Origin: Planctomycetota bacterium
GTDB taxonomy: Bacteria > Planctomycetota > Planctomycetia > Isosphaerales > Isosphaeraceae
NCBI GenBank assembly: GCA_021818605.1
Contig: JAKAUH010001065.1
Coordinates: 1 to 16,802, forward strand
DNA length: 16,802 bases
Direction: 5' to 3'
This document shows, in pieces, positions 6,637-13,782 of this stretch. The translations under genes were made by a program, and so were the position numbers. The notes below the pieces were generated by a model that was not told the origin of the DNA, did not search any database, and was given only the letters and a program-made list of their open reading frames with translations. Positions within the stretch are counted from its first letter, which is position 1. Every line of letters starts with the position of its first letter.

Positions 6637-8538
6637 TCACCGTGGGATGGCGACCTCGGGCATCAGGAGCAGCACTCTTTCACTGTGGAGGAGCTGCAGG
6701 TGCCGGAGCGCGTCGGTGACAGCCGCGACCCGGTGCGGGTCGAGTCCGCGAAGCAGCGGCATGGCCAGGTCCACCAGGGACGGTGTCTCGCCAGCCACCG
6801 GACGGAACCGCAGGTCCCCGTCCGGCGTCTCGTCAGACGCGCCGGAGGCCTCCTCGATCAACTGCTCGAGGAAGTTCTTCGGCGAGGGGACGGCGCGGAC
6901 CTCGTAGTCGGTCAGCCTGGCCTGGCCGGCGATGAACTCGATCGCGTCGTGCAGACCGCCGAGCCGGTCGACCAGGCCCAGCGCAAGCGCCTGCTTGCCG
7001 GTGAAGACCCGGCCGCCGGCCAGCTCGTCGATCGGCTTCGCCAGCCGCCCGCCCCGGATCGCCTTGACGTGCCCCTTGAACACGCCGTAGACCTCGTCCA
7101 TCCAGGACTGGAGCCGCTCGCGCTCCTCCGGCGTCCACGGCTCGCCCGAGGCGAGCAATCCGGCGTTGCGGCCCCGTCTGTACGTCTTGAAGTGGATGCC
7201 GACCTTCTCCCACATCGCCGTCGTCGAGAACTTGCCGCTGACGACACCGATCGACGCGGTGATCGTGGACTCGTCGGCGAAAATCACGTCCGACGCACAC
7301 GCGACATAATACCCGCCGCTGCCGGCGACGTCGCCCATCGAGACAACGAAGGGCTTCTTCGCCTTCACCCGGCGAGTGGCGTCGAGGATGATCTCGCTGG
7401 CGATGGCCGAGCCGCCCGGCGAGTTCACCCGCAGCACCACGGCCTTGATCGAGTCATCCCGCGCAGCCTTGTCGAGGGCCTTGCGGATCTTGCTCGATGC
7501 GGCTGCGCCCTCGGCGAACAGCGACGCCTGACCGCCGCCCAGCACGATCGGCCCCTCGACGTACACGACCCCCACGGCGGGCTTCGACGGCCCCTTCTTC
7601 TGCCCCTGGCCCATCATCTCGCCCCAGAGCTTGAAGAACGCGAACGGCGAGGACAGGTCGAGCGTCGGCTGCTGCTTCTGGCCGTATTTCTTGTCGAAGA
7701 CGAGGTCGGCGCCGTACTTCTTCTTCAGCATCGCCTCGAAGTCCTGGCGGTGCTCGACGGCGTCGATCAGCCCGGCGGCACGAGCCCTGTCGGCCGTGTA
7801 CAGGCCGGTGTCGACCCACTCGCGGGCCTTCTCGGCCGTGACGTTCCGCCCCTTCGCGATCAGGGCCAGCGCGCAGGAGAAGGCGCTATCCAGCAGCCAG
7901 TTCTGCATCGCCTCGGCCTCGGGGCTGGGCCCCTCGCGGACGAAGATCTCGCCGGCGCTCTTGTACGCGCCGCAGGTAAGGAAATCGGGCTTCACGTGAA
8001 GCTTGTCGAGCAGACCGCGAAGATAAGGCGCCTCGCCGAAGAGCCCGGTGATCGCCAGGTCGGCCGTCGGAACGACGCTCAGCCGCGAGGCGCCCGAGAG
8101 CAGAACGTATTCGCGAGTCGACAGCGAGTCGGCGTGGGCATAAACCTCCTTGCCGGCGGCGCGGAGCCGGGCCATCGCGGCGTGAAGCTCCTCGGCCTGC
8201 GCGGCGCCGATCGAGCCGCCCTCGTGCAGGAACACCACGGCCTTGACGTCGGCATCCTTCTCGGCCTTCTTCATCCGCTCGACCAGGTCGCGCAGCGATG
8301 TGCCGCCGACGGCGCCGAACGAGAATGTCTCATCGGGAGGTAGCTCAGTCAGATCGCCCGCGAGCCGGAACACGGCGATTCTCGGCTTCGACGCCGGCTT
8401 CTTCTCGGTCGGGGCCGGTTTGGTCTGGACGACGTGATCATCGCCTCGCGCCGCACCGGACGCGCCGATCGTCACCAGGTGGGCGAGCATGCCGACCGAC
8501 ATCGCCAATCCCACAGTCCTCGCCAGATTTCCACGCAT
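6637..8538 (-). CDS. sppA: Signal peptide peptidase SppA, 67-kDa two-domain type
   Basis: A serine protease of family S49 that degrades cleaved signal peptides and other membrane-associated peptides at the outer face of the inner membrane. It has 633 aa in two tandem S49-type domains, as in the long E. coli enzyme. The catalytic lysine is in CGAYKSAGEIF (Lys193) and the catalytic serine in DVAGSGGYY (Ser407), close to E. coli Lys209 and Ser409. The conserved LRVNSPGGS block lies ahead of the serine. A hydrophobic N-terminus (about residues 7-30) is a signal peptide or anchor. The frame extends upstream to 8589, but the ATG at 8538 is preceded by GGAGG with 8-nt spacing and gives a clean leader, so it is preferred. 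The protein ends with about 70 residues beyond the protease domain. Identification is firm. Confidence 0.93.
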   Translation of the reverse strand: MRGNLARTVGLAMSVGMLAHLVTIGASGAARGDDHVVQTKPAPTEKKPASKPRIAVFRLAGDLTELPPDETFSFGAVGGTSLRDLVERMKKAEKDADVKAVVFLHEGGSIGAAQAEELHAAMARLRAAGKEVYAHADSLSTREYVLLSGASRLSVVPTADLAITGLFGEAPYLRGLLDKLHVKPDFLTCGAYKSAGEIFVREGPSPEAEAMQNWLLDSAFSCALALIAKGRNVTAEKAREWVDTGLYTADRARAAGLIDAVEHRQDFEAMLKKKYGADLVFDKKYGQKQQPTLDLSSPFAFFKLWGEMMGQGQKKGPSKPAVGVVYVEGPIVLGGGQASLFAEGAAASSKIRKALDKAARDDSIKAVVLRVNSPGGSAIASEIILDATRRVKAKKPFVVSMGDVAGSGGYYVACASDVIFADESTITASIGVVSGKFSTTAMWEKVGIHFKTYRRGRNAGLLASGEPWTPEERERLQSWMDEVYGVFKGHVKAIRGGRLAKPIDELAGGRVFTGKQALALGLVDRLGGLHDAIEFIAGQARLTDYEVRAVPSPKNFLEQLIEEASGASDETPDGDLRFRPVAGETPSLVDLAMPLLRGLDPHRVAAVTDALRHLQLLHSERVLLLMPEVAIPR

Positions 8539-8546
8539 CGTTAGCA

Positions 8547-8551
8547 CCTCC
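8547..8551 (-). promoter_or_regulatory. Shine-Dalgarno that decides the sppA start
   Basis: On the minus strand GGAGG is followed by 8 nt and then the ATG at 8538. The longer start at 8589 has no comparable site. Confidence 0.7.
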
Positions 8552-8597
8552 CCGTGGTCGCCCCGCCCGGTCCTGAAGAGCGGAAACATCGCTCCCC

Positions 8598-8626
8598 AGT
8601 ATACCGGGCGGCGCGGCTAACGTGAG
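8598..8626 (-). promoter_or_regulatory. Candidate sppA promoter
   Basis: The minus strand carries TATACT (8603-8598, five of six matches to the -10 consensus). CTCACG lies 17 bp upstream as a weak -35 (8626-8621, three of six). The implied transcript start is near 8590, which gives a leader of about 50 nt to the ATG at 8538. Sigma-70 consensus is assumed to apply; there is no experimental support. Confidence 0.35.
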
Positions 8627-8879
8627 GCACCAAGTCGAGACGCGTGTTTCTGGGCGGACTGAGAGAGGCAAAGCCCCTGCCCAAATCGCCTGCGCCAATA
8701 GCAAATCCGCTCACGCTCCTCCAGCCCGACGGGGCCTGAGCGTCGGGCTGGAAAACCTGACCTGCTTGAGATTCATTCTCGCCGGCGTACAGGTCGGCCC
8801 CGCGAGACGGATGGGCGGCACGGGATTTCACTTCCGAGGGAGGCTGTACAGGTCCCGGACCCATCTTCTCCCCGCGAGA
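8604..8879. other. Intergenic stretch without a supported gene
   Basis: Between sppA and the Ig-like pseudogene I find no ORF with a plausible start, ribosome binding site or family. The frames that stay open here give Arg/His-rich or scrambled products. The stretch holds part of the candidate sppA promoter, a strong palindrome (8720-8752) and two copies of a split direct repeat (GTACAGGTC and CCCCGCGAGA at 8787-8807 and again at 8846-8879). It may be a remnant of rearranged DNA, but nothing identifies a mobile element. Confidence 0.5.
8720..8752. repeat. 11-bp perfect palindromic stem (possible REP-like hairpin)
   Basis: TCCAGCCCGAC (8720-8730) and GTCGGGCTGGA (8742-8752) pair perfectly around an 11-nt loop. 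Neither strand carries a T-tract after the stem, so it is not a standard intrinsic terminator. It could be a dispersed palindromic repeat, a bidirectional transcription or mRNA end element, or a protein-binding site. Confidence 0.55.
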
Positions 8880-9302
8880 TCATGGCATCGGAGGAGGCGG
8901 CAGAGTCATTGTCACGCCGACAGCCGCAATCGGACCCATCGACATCATGTTATCGTATGCGTAAGCAATAATAGTGCATTTACCCGGCATTCCTGAAAGC
9001 ACGCATTGGCAGCTGAATGATCCCGAGAACCACCATAAACTTGCGTATAAATAATATATATTTATAATGTCACAGTTTTCATCCAATATACCGATGAACA
9101 CATTTGGGATTTATTCATCATTGCACACATATGTTCAATCTGTCAGGCCGAGCACGGCACACTCAGCACTCACCTCAAAGGTGTTGCCTGCGGCCGGCTG
9201 GGTGATGGAGATCGAGTAATCACCCGCGCTCGCACTGGTGGACGCCAATGACATCGCGACCAGACACGAAACGATCGTCTTCCCAACTCGAGATCCGCTC
9301 AT
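8880..9302 (-). pseudogene. Decayed secreted Ig-like domain protein (two in-frame stops)
   Basis: The ATG at 9302 has a good ribosome binding site (AGGAG with 9-nt spacing). It opens a signal peptide (MSGSRVGKTIVSCLVAMSLA, then STSASAGD) and the first strands of an Ig-like domain (SISITQPAAGNTFEVSAECA). The frame then meets TGA at 9135-9137 and TAA at 9111-9113. The same frame continues with the C-terminal strands of such a domain (LSGMPGKCTIIAYAYDNMMS) to the TGA at 8880-8882. That end resembles the end of the intact protein at 10435-10935 (KLPGKYTIAAKCMDYLQS), so this is probably a broken relative. The middle part is AT-rich (about 34% GC over 9001-9120 by hand count), unlike the surroundings. 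The 55-aa N-terminal piece alone could still be made and exported. A genuine short secreted peptide is the alternative reading. Confidence 0.6.
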
Positions 9303-9451
9303 CGAAGGGTACTCCTCTGGCAAAAATGCACGGCTGCAAAGTAACTCCCAGACCAACCCGCCGGCCTGGAATCCGCGTTGTTCCAACACCACGCGCCATA
9401 GCGTGAGGGCCCCGGCCTTCCCACGTTCGCCGTTCGCCGCCGTCAGGTCGG

Positions 9452-10438
9452 TCAAAACGTGTTCGCCGAGATGACCTCGGCCCCATTTCGCGTGCCGAGG
9501 GCTCGCCAAACTTTCGCTGCCACCGATCCCCTGACGAAACCGCAATGCCCATCAACGAAGAGAATATTCGCCCCTTGCGGATGCAGACTCCCGGCAGTCC
9601 AGGCACCCTGTTGCACGTAACTGCCTCCGTTAAGGCAGCTGTGGTCATTCGGAACCTCGACGTGGTTGTAGAGGGTTTCGGGGTAGGTTCCGCGAAACCA
9701 CTCTCCCCCTTTTCCCATCGCTGGGGCTGCTTGTGCCGCGCTAGCGTTGTGACACTCAGCCACGAAGAGATCGAACTGGTCTGGCGCAACGAGGTGACGG
9801 GCGACAGAATAAGTCAACCAGCGGGGGTTGATCTTGGCGAGGTGGGCCGGGGTGACCACCCACTCGGCAATCATCGCCGTCGAAGACGCCCCGTCGCTGA
9901 TGGATTGATTGCCGATTGGCGAACTTTGGGGAGCAATAAAGACCCCGTTGTCACACGTACCGTTCGGACCGCCTGCGCAAAATCCGGCCCCCTTGTTCCC
10001 CGCGTAGCAGGTCGATCCCGGAATCGCCAACGACCGAGGGTCGGAGGGACAATGAAGAAGCCCAAGGGTCACGTGAACTGCCGTGTCGTTAGGGGAGGGC
10101 GGCAGCATGGAGGCCGCCGCCGAAAAATTGAAAGAATCGTAGAGTGGCTTTTGCTCAAGATATGGCAAAATCATCAAAATAAATGAATACCCACGATTAT
10201 TGTTGCCAGCCGAAAATACGCCGCATACCCCTTGATACTGGTTCACCGCCAATCCGAGCTGACGAAGATTGGCGGCACACTGGACTCGCCGCGAAGCCTC
10301 GAGGGCCGATTGGATTGCGGGGATCAGGATCGCAATAAGGATTCCGATGATCGCGATCACGACAGCGACCTCGACCAGCGTCAATCCCGCGCGGGTGATC
10401 GGCAACCGCGAAGCACGAACGTCGTCGTTTAATATCAT
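9452..10438 (-). CDS. DUF1559 domain protein with prepilin-type N-terminus
   Basis: A 328-aa protein with a class III signal: a short polar leader ends ITRAG, followed by LTLVEVAVVIAIIGILIAIL. Cleavage is expected between Gly18 and Leu19, and the +5 glutamate (Glu23) is present. The rest is the DUF1559 globular domain. The diagnostic H-X9-DG motif is at His286 to Asp296-Gly297 (HPQGANILFVDG), and the end, VWRALGTRNGAEVIS, is typical. These pseudopilin-like proteins are numerous in Planctomycetes and are thought to use the type II secretion/pilus machinery; their job is unknown. The start at 10438 is fixed by a 4-bp ATGA overlap with the upstream gene. The frame is open further upstream (to 10528), but that part lies inside the neighbour's coding region. 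It has many cysteines for its size, including Cys54, 130, 144, 154 and 162. Confidence 0.92.
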   Translation of the reverse strand: MILNDDVRASRLPITRAGLTLVEVAVVIAIIGILIAILIPAIQSALEASRRVQCAANLRQLGLAVNQYQGVCGVFSAGNNNRGYSFILMILPYLEQKPLYDSFNFSAAASMLPPSPNDTAVHVTLGLLHCPSDPRSLAIPGSTCYAGNKGAGFCAGGPNGTCDNGVFIAPQSSPIGNQSISDGASSTAMIAEWVVTPAHLAKINPRWLTYSVARHLVAPDQFDLFVAECHNASAAQAAPAMGKGGEWFRGTYPETLYNHVEVPNDHSCLNGGSYVQQGAWTAGSLHPQGANILFVDGHCGFVRGSVAAKVWRALGTRNGAEVISANTF

Positions 10439-10935
10439 TTTGGGCCCACCTGGATCAGGACTTCGGCCTCGGCGGTGATCTCGCTCCGGGGTTTTTCGCC
10501 GCGGGGCGACTGCAGGTAATCCATACATTTCGCGGCTATTGTGTATTTACCCGGCAATTTGACAGGATCAAACTCCAGACTTCCCGTGTAAACACCCGGG
10601 CCATCCGGCCGAATATCGAAGATTCGTGACTCACGAATTGCTTTATTGAGGCCGAGAGATCCGAGAATCGCCGAAGGCGGCCCGGACTCGCTCGCGAACT
10701 CGCATCGAATCACGACTCTGATTCTCTCGCCAACCTTGCAAACGGCCGGGGTCGTGGGTTCCAGAATCGTTAATGTTGGTCGCGGCCTCTCGCCTTCTCT
10801 GAGCCCTACAGAGTATCCGTGGCTATCGCGTTGCCGTGTCGCTCTGTAGCTTGCCCACCAGGGCAGGGCTGCCGCCACGCACACTGTCAAACCGGCTGCA
10901 GCCGCGAGAGCGAGGAGAAGGCGTTTCTTAGTCAT
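10435..10935 (-). CDS. Membrane-anchored protein with an Ig-like domain
   Basis: A 166-aa protein: two lysines and an arginine, then one hydrophobic segment (about residues 6-26, LLLALAAAAGLTVCVAAALP), a polar linker, and a C-terminal domain of about 115 residues. That domain opens with TLTILEPTTPAVCKVGERI, has GVYTGSLEF, KLPGKYTIAAKCMDY in the middle and closes with ITAEAEVLIQVGPK. The pattern matches bacterial Ig-like (cadherin/Big-type) domains. It is probably an exported, inner-membrane-tethered protein. The frame is open to 11187, but the ATG at 10935 starts the obvious membrane segment; the ribosome binding site is weak (GAGAGA). Its stop overlaps the DUF1559 start (ATGA), so the two are likely co-translated and may interact. 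Function is not known. Confidence 0.75.
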   Translation of the reverse strand: MTKKRLLLALAAAAGLTVCVAAALPWWASYRATRQRDSHGYSVGLREGERPRPTLTILEPTTPAVCKVGERIRVVIRCEFASESGPPSAILGSLGLNKAIRESRIFDIRPDGPGVYTGSLEFDPVKLPGKYTIAAKCMDYLQSPRGEKPRSEITAEAEVLIQVGPK

Positions 10936-11393
10936 AGATGTCTCTCGCTCGGCGAAGGTCAATCGGAAATCGACGCCCCGCGTCATTGGGACCCACACTA
11001 TGCTCAAATGCCGTGCACAAATTGAATACCAGGAGGAGGCACGGCGGATCGCTCGAAGCTCCTTTGGGCCACGGACGCAAACATTGCATGCCCAGGATGT
11101 TACGATCACAGGTGGGAGATTAACTGCACGCAAGACTTCTGTCAATTCCTCAGTTCCCTTGGTGGGGCATCTTTTCCAGGTTGCCATTCGATTGGAATCT
11201 GCCGCCGACCGATAGCCCCCGGGCGCCGGTGACCAGGCCGGGCGACTGGCCCGGAATCATCCCGTGCTCTCCCGCGGGTGATCGGCCAATGCATCAGGGC
11301 GGGCCTCGGCCGTCCCCGCCGGGTCTGACGTCAGCGGACCTGCCCATCCCTCTTATCACTGGCTGAGTCGCTGCCAGCCCGATATCAGTTCCA
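10936..11393. other. 458-bp gene-free region upstream of the Ig-like/DUF1559 operon
   Basis: The minus-strand frame of the Ig-like gene stays open to 11187, but the upstream part is rich in Cys, Trp and Arg and lacks a domain, so I treat it as leader. I see a promoter candidate at 11117-11145 and a small GC-rich hairpin (CCGGGC at 11238-11243 with GCCCGG at 11249-11254) without a T-tract. No other supported gene is present. Base composition is more mixed than in the flanking housekeeping genes. Confidence 0.5.
11117..11145 (-). promoter_or_regulatory. Candidate promoter of the Ig-like/DUF1559 operon
   Basis: The minus strand has a perfect TTGACA (11145-11140), a 17-bp spacer, and TAATCT (11122-11117, three of six matches to TATAAT). 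It would give a leader of about 175 nt before the ATG at 10935. The -35 and spacing are ideal but the -10 is weak, so this is tentative. Confidence 0.35.
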
Positions 11394-12179
11394 TCAATCG
11401 GGCGCGATGCCGCGACGGCGGGACTTACCACCCACCGCGCGCTTGCCGGCCGGCGTACCGCCGACGGCGCCGCCGGACGGACCCGAGTAAAGAATGGTAT
11501 CCTCAGGATCGGCCTCGATGACAACGTCGTGGGTGCTGCTGCCCATCGCGTCCTCGAGGTCGGCGTTGCCGGGGTCGCCCTCGCCGACGTTGGTGCCCGC
11601 CAGGCCGCCCTCCGCCGTTCCGCCGCCGGCAGTGCCCGCCGCGTGGATGTCGGCCTGCTCCGCCTCGATCCCACCGGTCGTGCCGCTTCCATTGCCGACC
11701 GGCTGACTGGTGTAATCCGTACCCTTGATCGCCGAATCCACCCGGACGTCGAACGACTGATAGGTGTCCCCCGGGTCGCGCGGCCGGCCCGAGTTCAGGT
11801 TGATGTCCTTGCCCGACTGGAGTGTCTCGGCACAGGGAGTGCAATAACGCGCGTACGGTATCAGCTCGAGCCGCTCCTCGATGATCCTGACCCCGCAACT
11901 CTCGCAGGTGCCGTACGACCCATCGTCGATCCGCTCGAGCGCCGCCATTACCTCGTTGCGAAGATACTCCTCGTTCTCCAGCAGGGTGGCATTGAGCTCC
12001 TGGAGATAAACCTCCGTCCCCAGGTCGCCGAGGTGCATGGGGGCGTTGGACAGGTTGCCCGCGGCCTGGCCGCCCGTCGGCGAGCGGGCCTGATCCTCCA
12101 GGGTATTGATATCCCCGGCCAGCCGCGCCGCAAGCTGATTCAGTTGCTTCCGATAGACCTCACGCTTCTTCTTGTTCAT
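11394..12179 (-). CDS. TraR/DksA-family zinc-finger protein with a long Gly-rich C-terminal tail
   Basis: A 261-aa protein. Residues 1-118 form the recognisable part: a coiled-coil-like helical region (EVYRKQLNQLAARLAGDINT and LQELNATLLENEEYLRNEVM), the family hallmark ALERIDDGSYGTC, then a C4 zinc finger with Cys92, Cys95, Cys113 and Cys116 (spacing C-X2-C-X17-C-X2-C). DksA/TraR proteins bind the RNA polymerase secondary channel and modulate initiation; a similar role is inferred. The remaining roughly 145 residues are low complexity: Gly/Ala/Thr-rich, then acidic, ending in a basic GKSRRRG. This is far longer than the usual family tail. GAGG lies 6 nt before the ATG at 12179, which supports this start over the open frame to 12305. 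The glycosyltransferase gene lies 159 bp upstream on the same strand. Confidence 0.88.
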   Translation of the reverse strand: MNKKKREVYRKQLNQLAARLAGDINTLEDQARSPTGGQAAGNLSNAPMHLGDLGTEVYLQELNATLLENEEYLRNEVMAALERIDDGSYGTCESCGVRIIEERLELIPYARYCTPCAETLQSGKDINLNSGRPRDPGDTYQSFDVRVDSAIKGTDYTSQPVGNGSGTTGGIEAEQADIHAAGTAGGGTAEGGLAGTNVGEGDPGNADLEDAMGSSTHDVVIEADPEDTILYSGPSGGAVGGTPAGKRAVGGKSRRRGIAPD

Positions 12180-12338
12180 CCAGCACCTCGATCCGCCCTG
12201 TGAGAAACTCAGCCCATCATGAACAACCATGCAGACTTCATGCCGACTCCGGATCCAGGGCGAATCGGCCCGACAGCTTGGGCCGCGGGCCGCTGATTCC
12301 CTCACCGGATCGCCGCTCAGGGCAGTCCTGGCGCGGGG

Positions 12339-13544
12339 CTAGTTGACCGCCTGCTCGAACAGGCCGACCAGGCGCGGGAGGGTCACGTCAATGGCGTAAT
12401 GCTCGCGGATACGTCGCGCGGCCTCGACGCCGAGGTGACGGAAATCAGCCGGAGAGCGGAGGACGGCCAGCGCCGCGTCGGCGAGGCCCTCGATGTCGTG
12501 GAAGCCGCGGAGCAGACCGTTGCGGCCGTCATCGATCATCTCGCGGACCGGTGCGGTGTCGGAGGCCAGCACGGTGCAGCCGCACGACAGGGCGTTCATC
12601 AAGGACCAACTCAGCACGAACGGAACCGTGAAATACAGGTGCAGGTCGCTCAGGCTCAGGACATCCACGAGTTGGTCGACGGGCAACAGCCCGGTGAAGA
12701 GGAACCGGTCGAGGTCGTACTCATCCTGGGCGAGGACGTGCTCGCGGAACGTCGTGTGGCGGATGTGCCGCTCGTCGCCGCCGTAGCACACACGGTCGCT
12801 GCCCACCACGACGAACAGGGCGTCGGGATGCTGGCGACCGATCGCCTTCGCGACCTTCATGAACACGTCGAACCCGCGCATCGACTCGAACCCGCGACTG
12901 ACGTACGTCACGATCCGGGTCGAGTCGGGGATCGCTCGTCCGCTGATCCGGCGCGGGAGGCCCTTCTTCTTGCGGAAGATGTCGGTCTCGATGCCGTCGA
13001 AGATGACGTCGATCCTGGGGCGATAGACTTCGGGAAACAGCGAGCGCTGATAGTGGGTCGGACTGTAGCCGCGCCGGCAGTTCTCCAGGTCGAGCAGCAG
13101 CATCGCGTTCCGCGCCCGGGCGCGCAGGAAGTCGATCTCGGCGGGGGGAAACTCGGGGCGGAAGTCCATGTCGGACTGATGGGGATGGTAGTAGAACTCG
13201 AAGTAATTGACGATCGGAACGCCTGGATAAAGCTCGGGCAGGAAGAGCGTCGAGCCGAATCCGCTGTGGCCGACGATCAGATCCGGGCAAAGGTCGCGAT
13301 GGGCGCGGCATGCCTGGTAGACCCCGTGGGCGTGCCACACGGCGTTCTCAAAAGTCCGGCTGCAATAGTGGGTCGTCTCGCGGGCACCCCCCTCGGTGGT
13401 ATAGGCGATCTTGCGGATGCCGTCGACCACACCGGCCGGCGTCTTCGAGACGAACGAGCACGACCAGCCGCGCGAGCGGACGAGGTGCCGGGCGATGTGG
13501 CCGAACTGCGCCGGGAAGTTCTGGTGGACGAACAGGATGTTCAT
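12339..13544 (-). CDS. GT4-type glycosyltransferase lacking the usual EX7E glutamates
   Basis: A 401-aa GT-B-fold glycosyltransferase that would transfer a sugar from a nucleotide-sugar donor, probably for surface glycans. The N-terminal domain starts MNILFVHQNFPAQFGHIARH and includes GHSGFGSTLFLPELYPGVPI and VNYFEFYYHPHQSD. The C-terminal domain includes VTYVSRGFESMRGFDVFMK, LFVVVGSDR and the donor-site block PFVLSWSLMNALSCGC followed by ASDTAPVREMI. In most GT4 enzymes this block carries two glutamates spaced E-X7-E; here the second is Asn317 and the first is not acidic. The ATG at 13544 begins the conserved N-terminus; no clear Shine-Dalgarno precedes it. The upstream extension to 13652 looks non-coding. 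A promoter candidate lies at 13623-13652. The gene is divergent from the 478-aa unknown gene. The family call is good; acceptor and sugar are unknown. Confidence 0.88.
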   Translation of the reverse strand: MNILFVHQNFPAQFGHIARHLVRSRGWSCSFVSKTPAGVVDGIRKIAYTTEGGARETTHYCSRTFENAVWHAHGVYQACRAHRDLCPDLIVGHSGFGSTLFLPELYPGVPIVNYFEFYYHPHQSDMDFRPEFPPAEIDFLRARARNAMLLLDLENCRRGYSPTHYQRSLFPEVYRPRIDVIFDGIETDIFRKKKGLPRRISGRAIPDSTRIVTYVSRGFESMRGFDVFMKVAKAIGRQHPDALFVVVGSDRVCYGGDERHIRHTTFREHVLAQDEYDLDRFLFTGLLPVDQLVDVLSLSDLHLYFTVPFVLSWSLMNALSCGCTVLASDTAPVREMIDDGRNGLLRGFHDIEGLADAALAVLRSPADFRHLGVEAARRIREHYAIDVTLPRLVGLFEQAVN

Positions 13545-13622
13545 GGTCGGAGGTTGATGGGCCCCATCACCCTCGCCTGGAACCGGGCCGTCGGGCTGGT
13601 CGGTCGGTCGCGAGTGGACGCC

Positions 13623-13652
13623 ATCATACAACGGCCGGGCGTCACGCTCCAA
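13623..13652 (-). promoter_or_regulatory. Candidate promoter for the glycosyltransferase gene
   Basis: On the minus strand TTGGAG (13652-13647) is followed by an 18-bp spacer and TATGAT (13628-13623, five of six matches to TATAAT). The transcript would start near 13616, about 70 nt before the ATG at 13544. It mirrors the divergent candidate at 13681-13710. Confidence 0.4.
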
Positions 13653-13680
13653 CGATCCGCCTTCCCCGGGTGCCTGGGGC

Positions 13681-13710
13681 TTGCGCCGGGTCCGCTGGCG
13701 GACTTATGAT
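13681..13710 (+). promoter_or_regulatory. Candidate promoter for the 478-aa conserved gene
   Basis: TTGCGC (13681-13686), an 18-bp spacer, and TATGAT (13705-13710). The predicted start near 13717 gives a leader of about 65 nt to the ATG at 13783. The -10 is good and the -35 keeps only TTG of the consensus. Confidence 0.42.
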
Positions 13711-13782
13711 GTGGGGGTGCCCGGCCGGCATGCGGGACGGCGGGGCTGCGGCGAAAGAACCCAGGATCGGGGCAGATCGACA

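Noticed and set aside
6088..8343. Plus-strand frame of 751 codons opposite the glycoside hydrolase and sppA
   Set aside because: The complementary strand carries clear catalytic motifs in both genes. The plus-strand product has no recognisable domain.
8622..8996. Plus-strand frame of 124 codons between sppA and the pseudogene
   Set aside because: There is no ribosome binding site, it ends in His/Arg-rich scrambled sequence, and it runs antisense into the Ig-like pseudogene.
12266..12285. Possible terminator for the glycosyltransferase gene (CGGCCC/GGGCCG stem with 8-nt loop)
   Set aside because: The stem is only 6 bp and is followed on the minus strand by ATTCG rather than a T-tract; it could easily occur by chance at this GC content.
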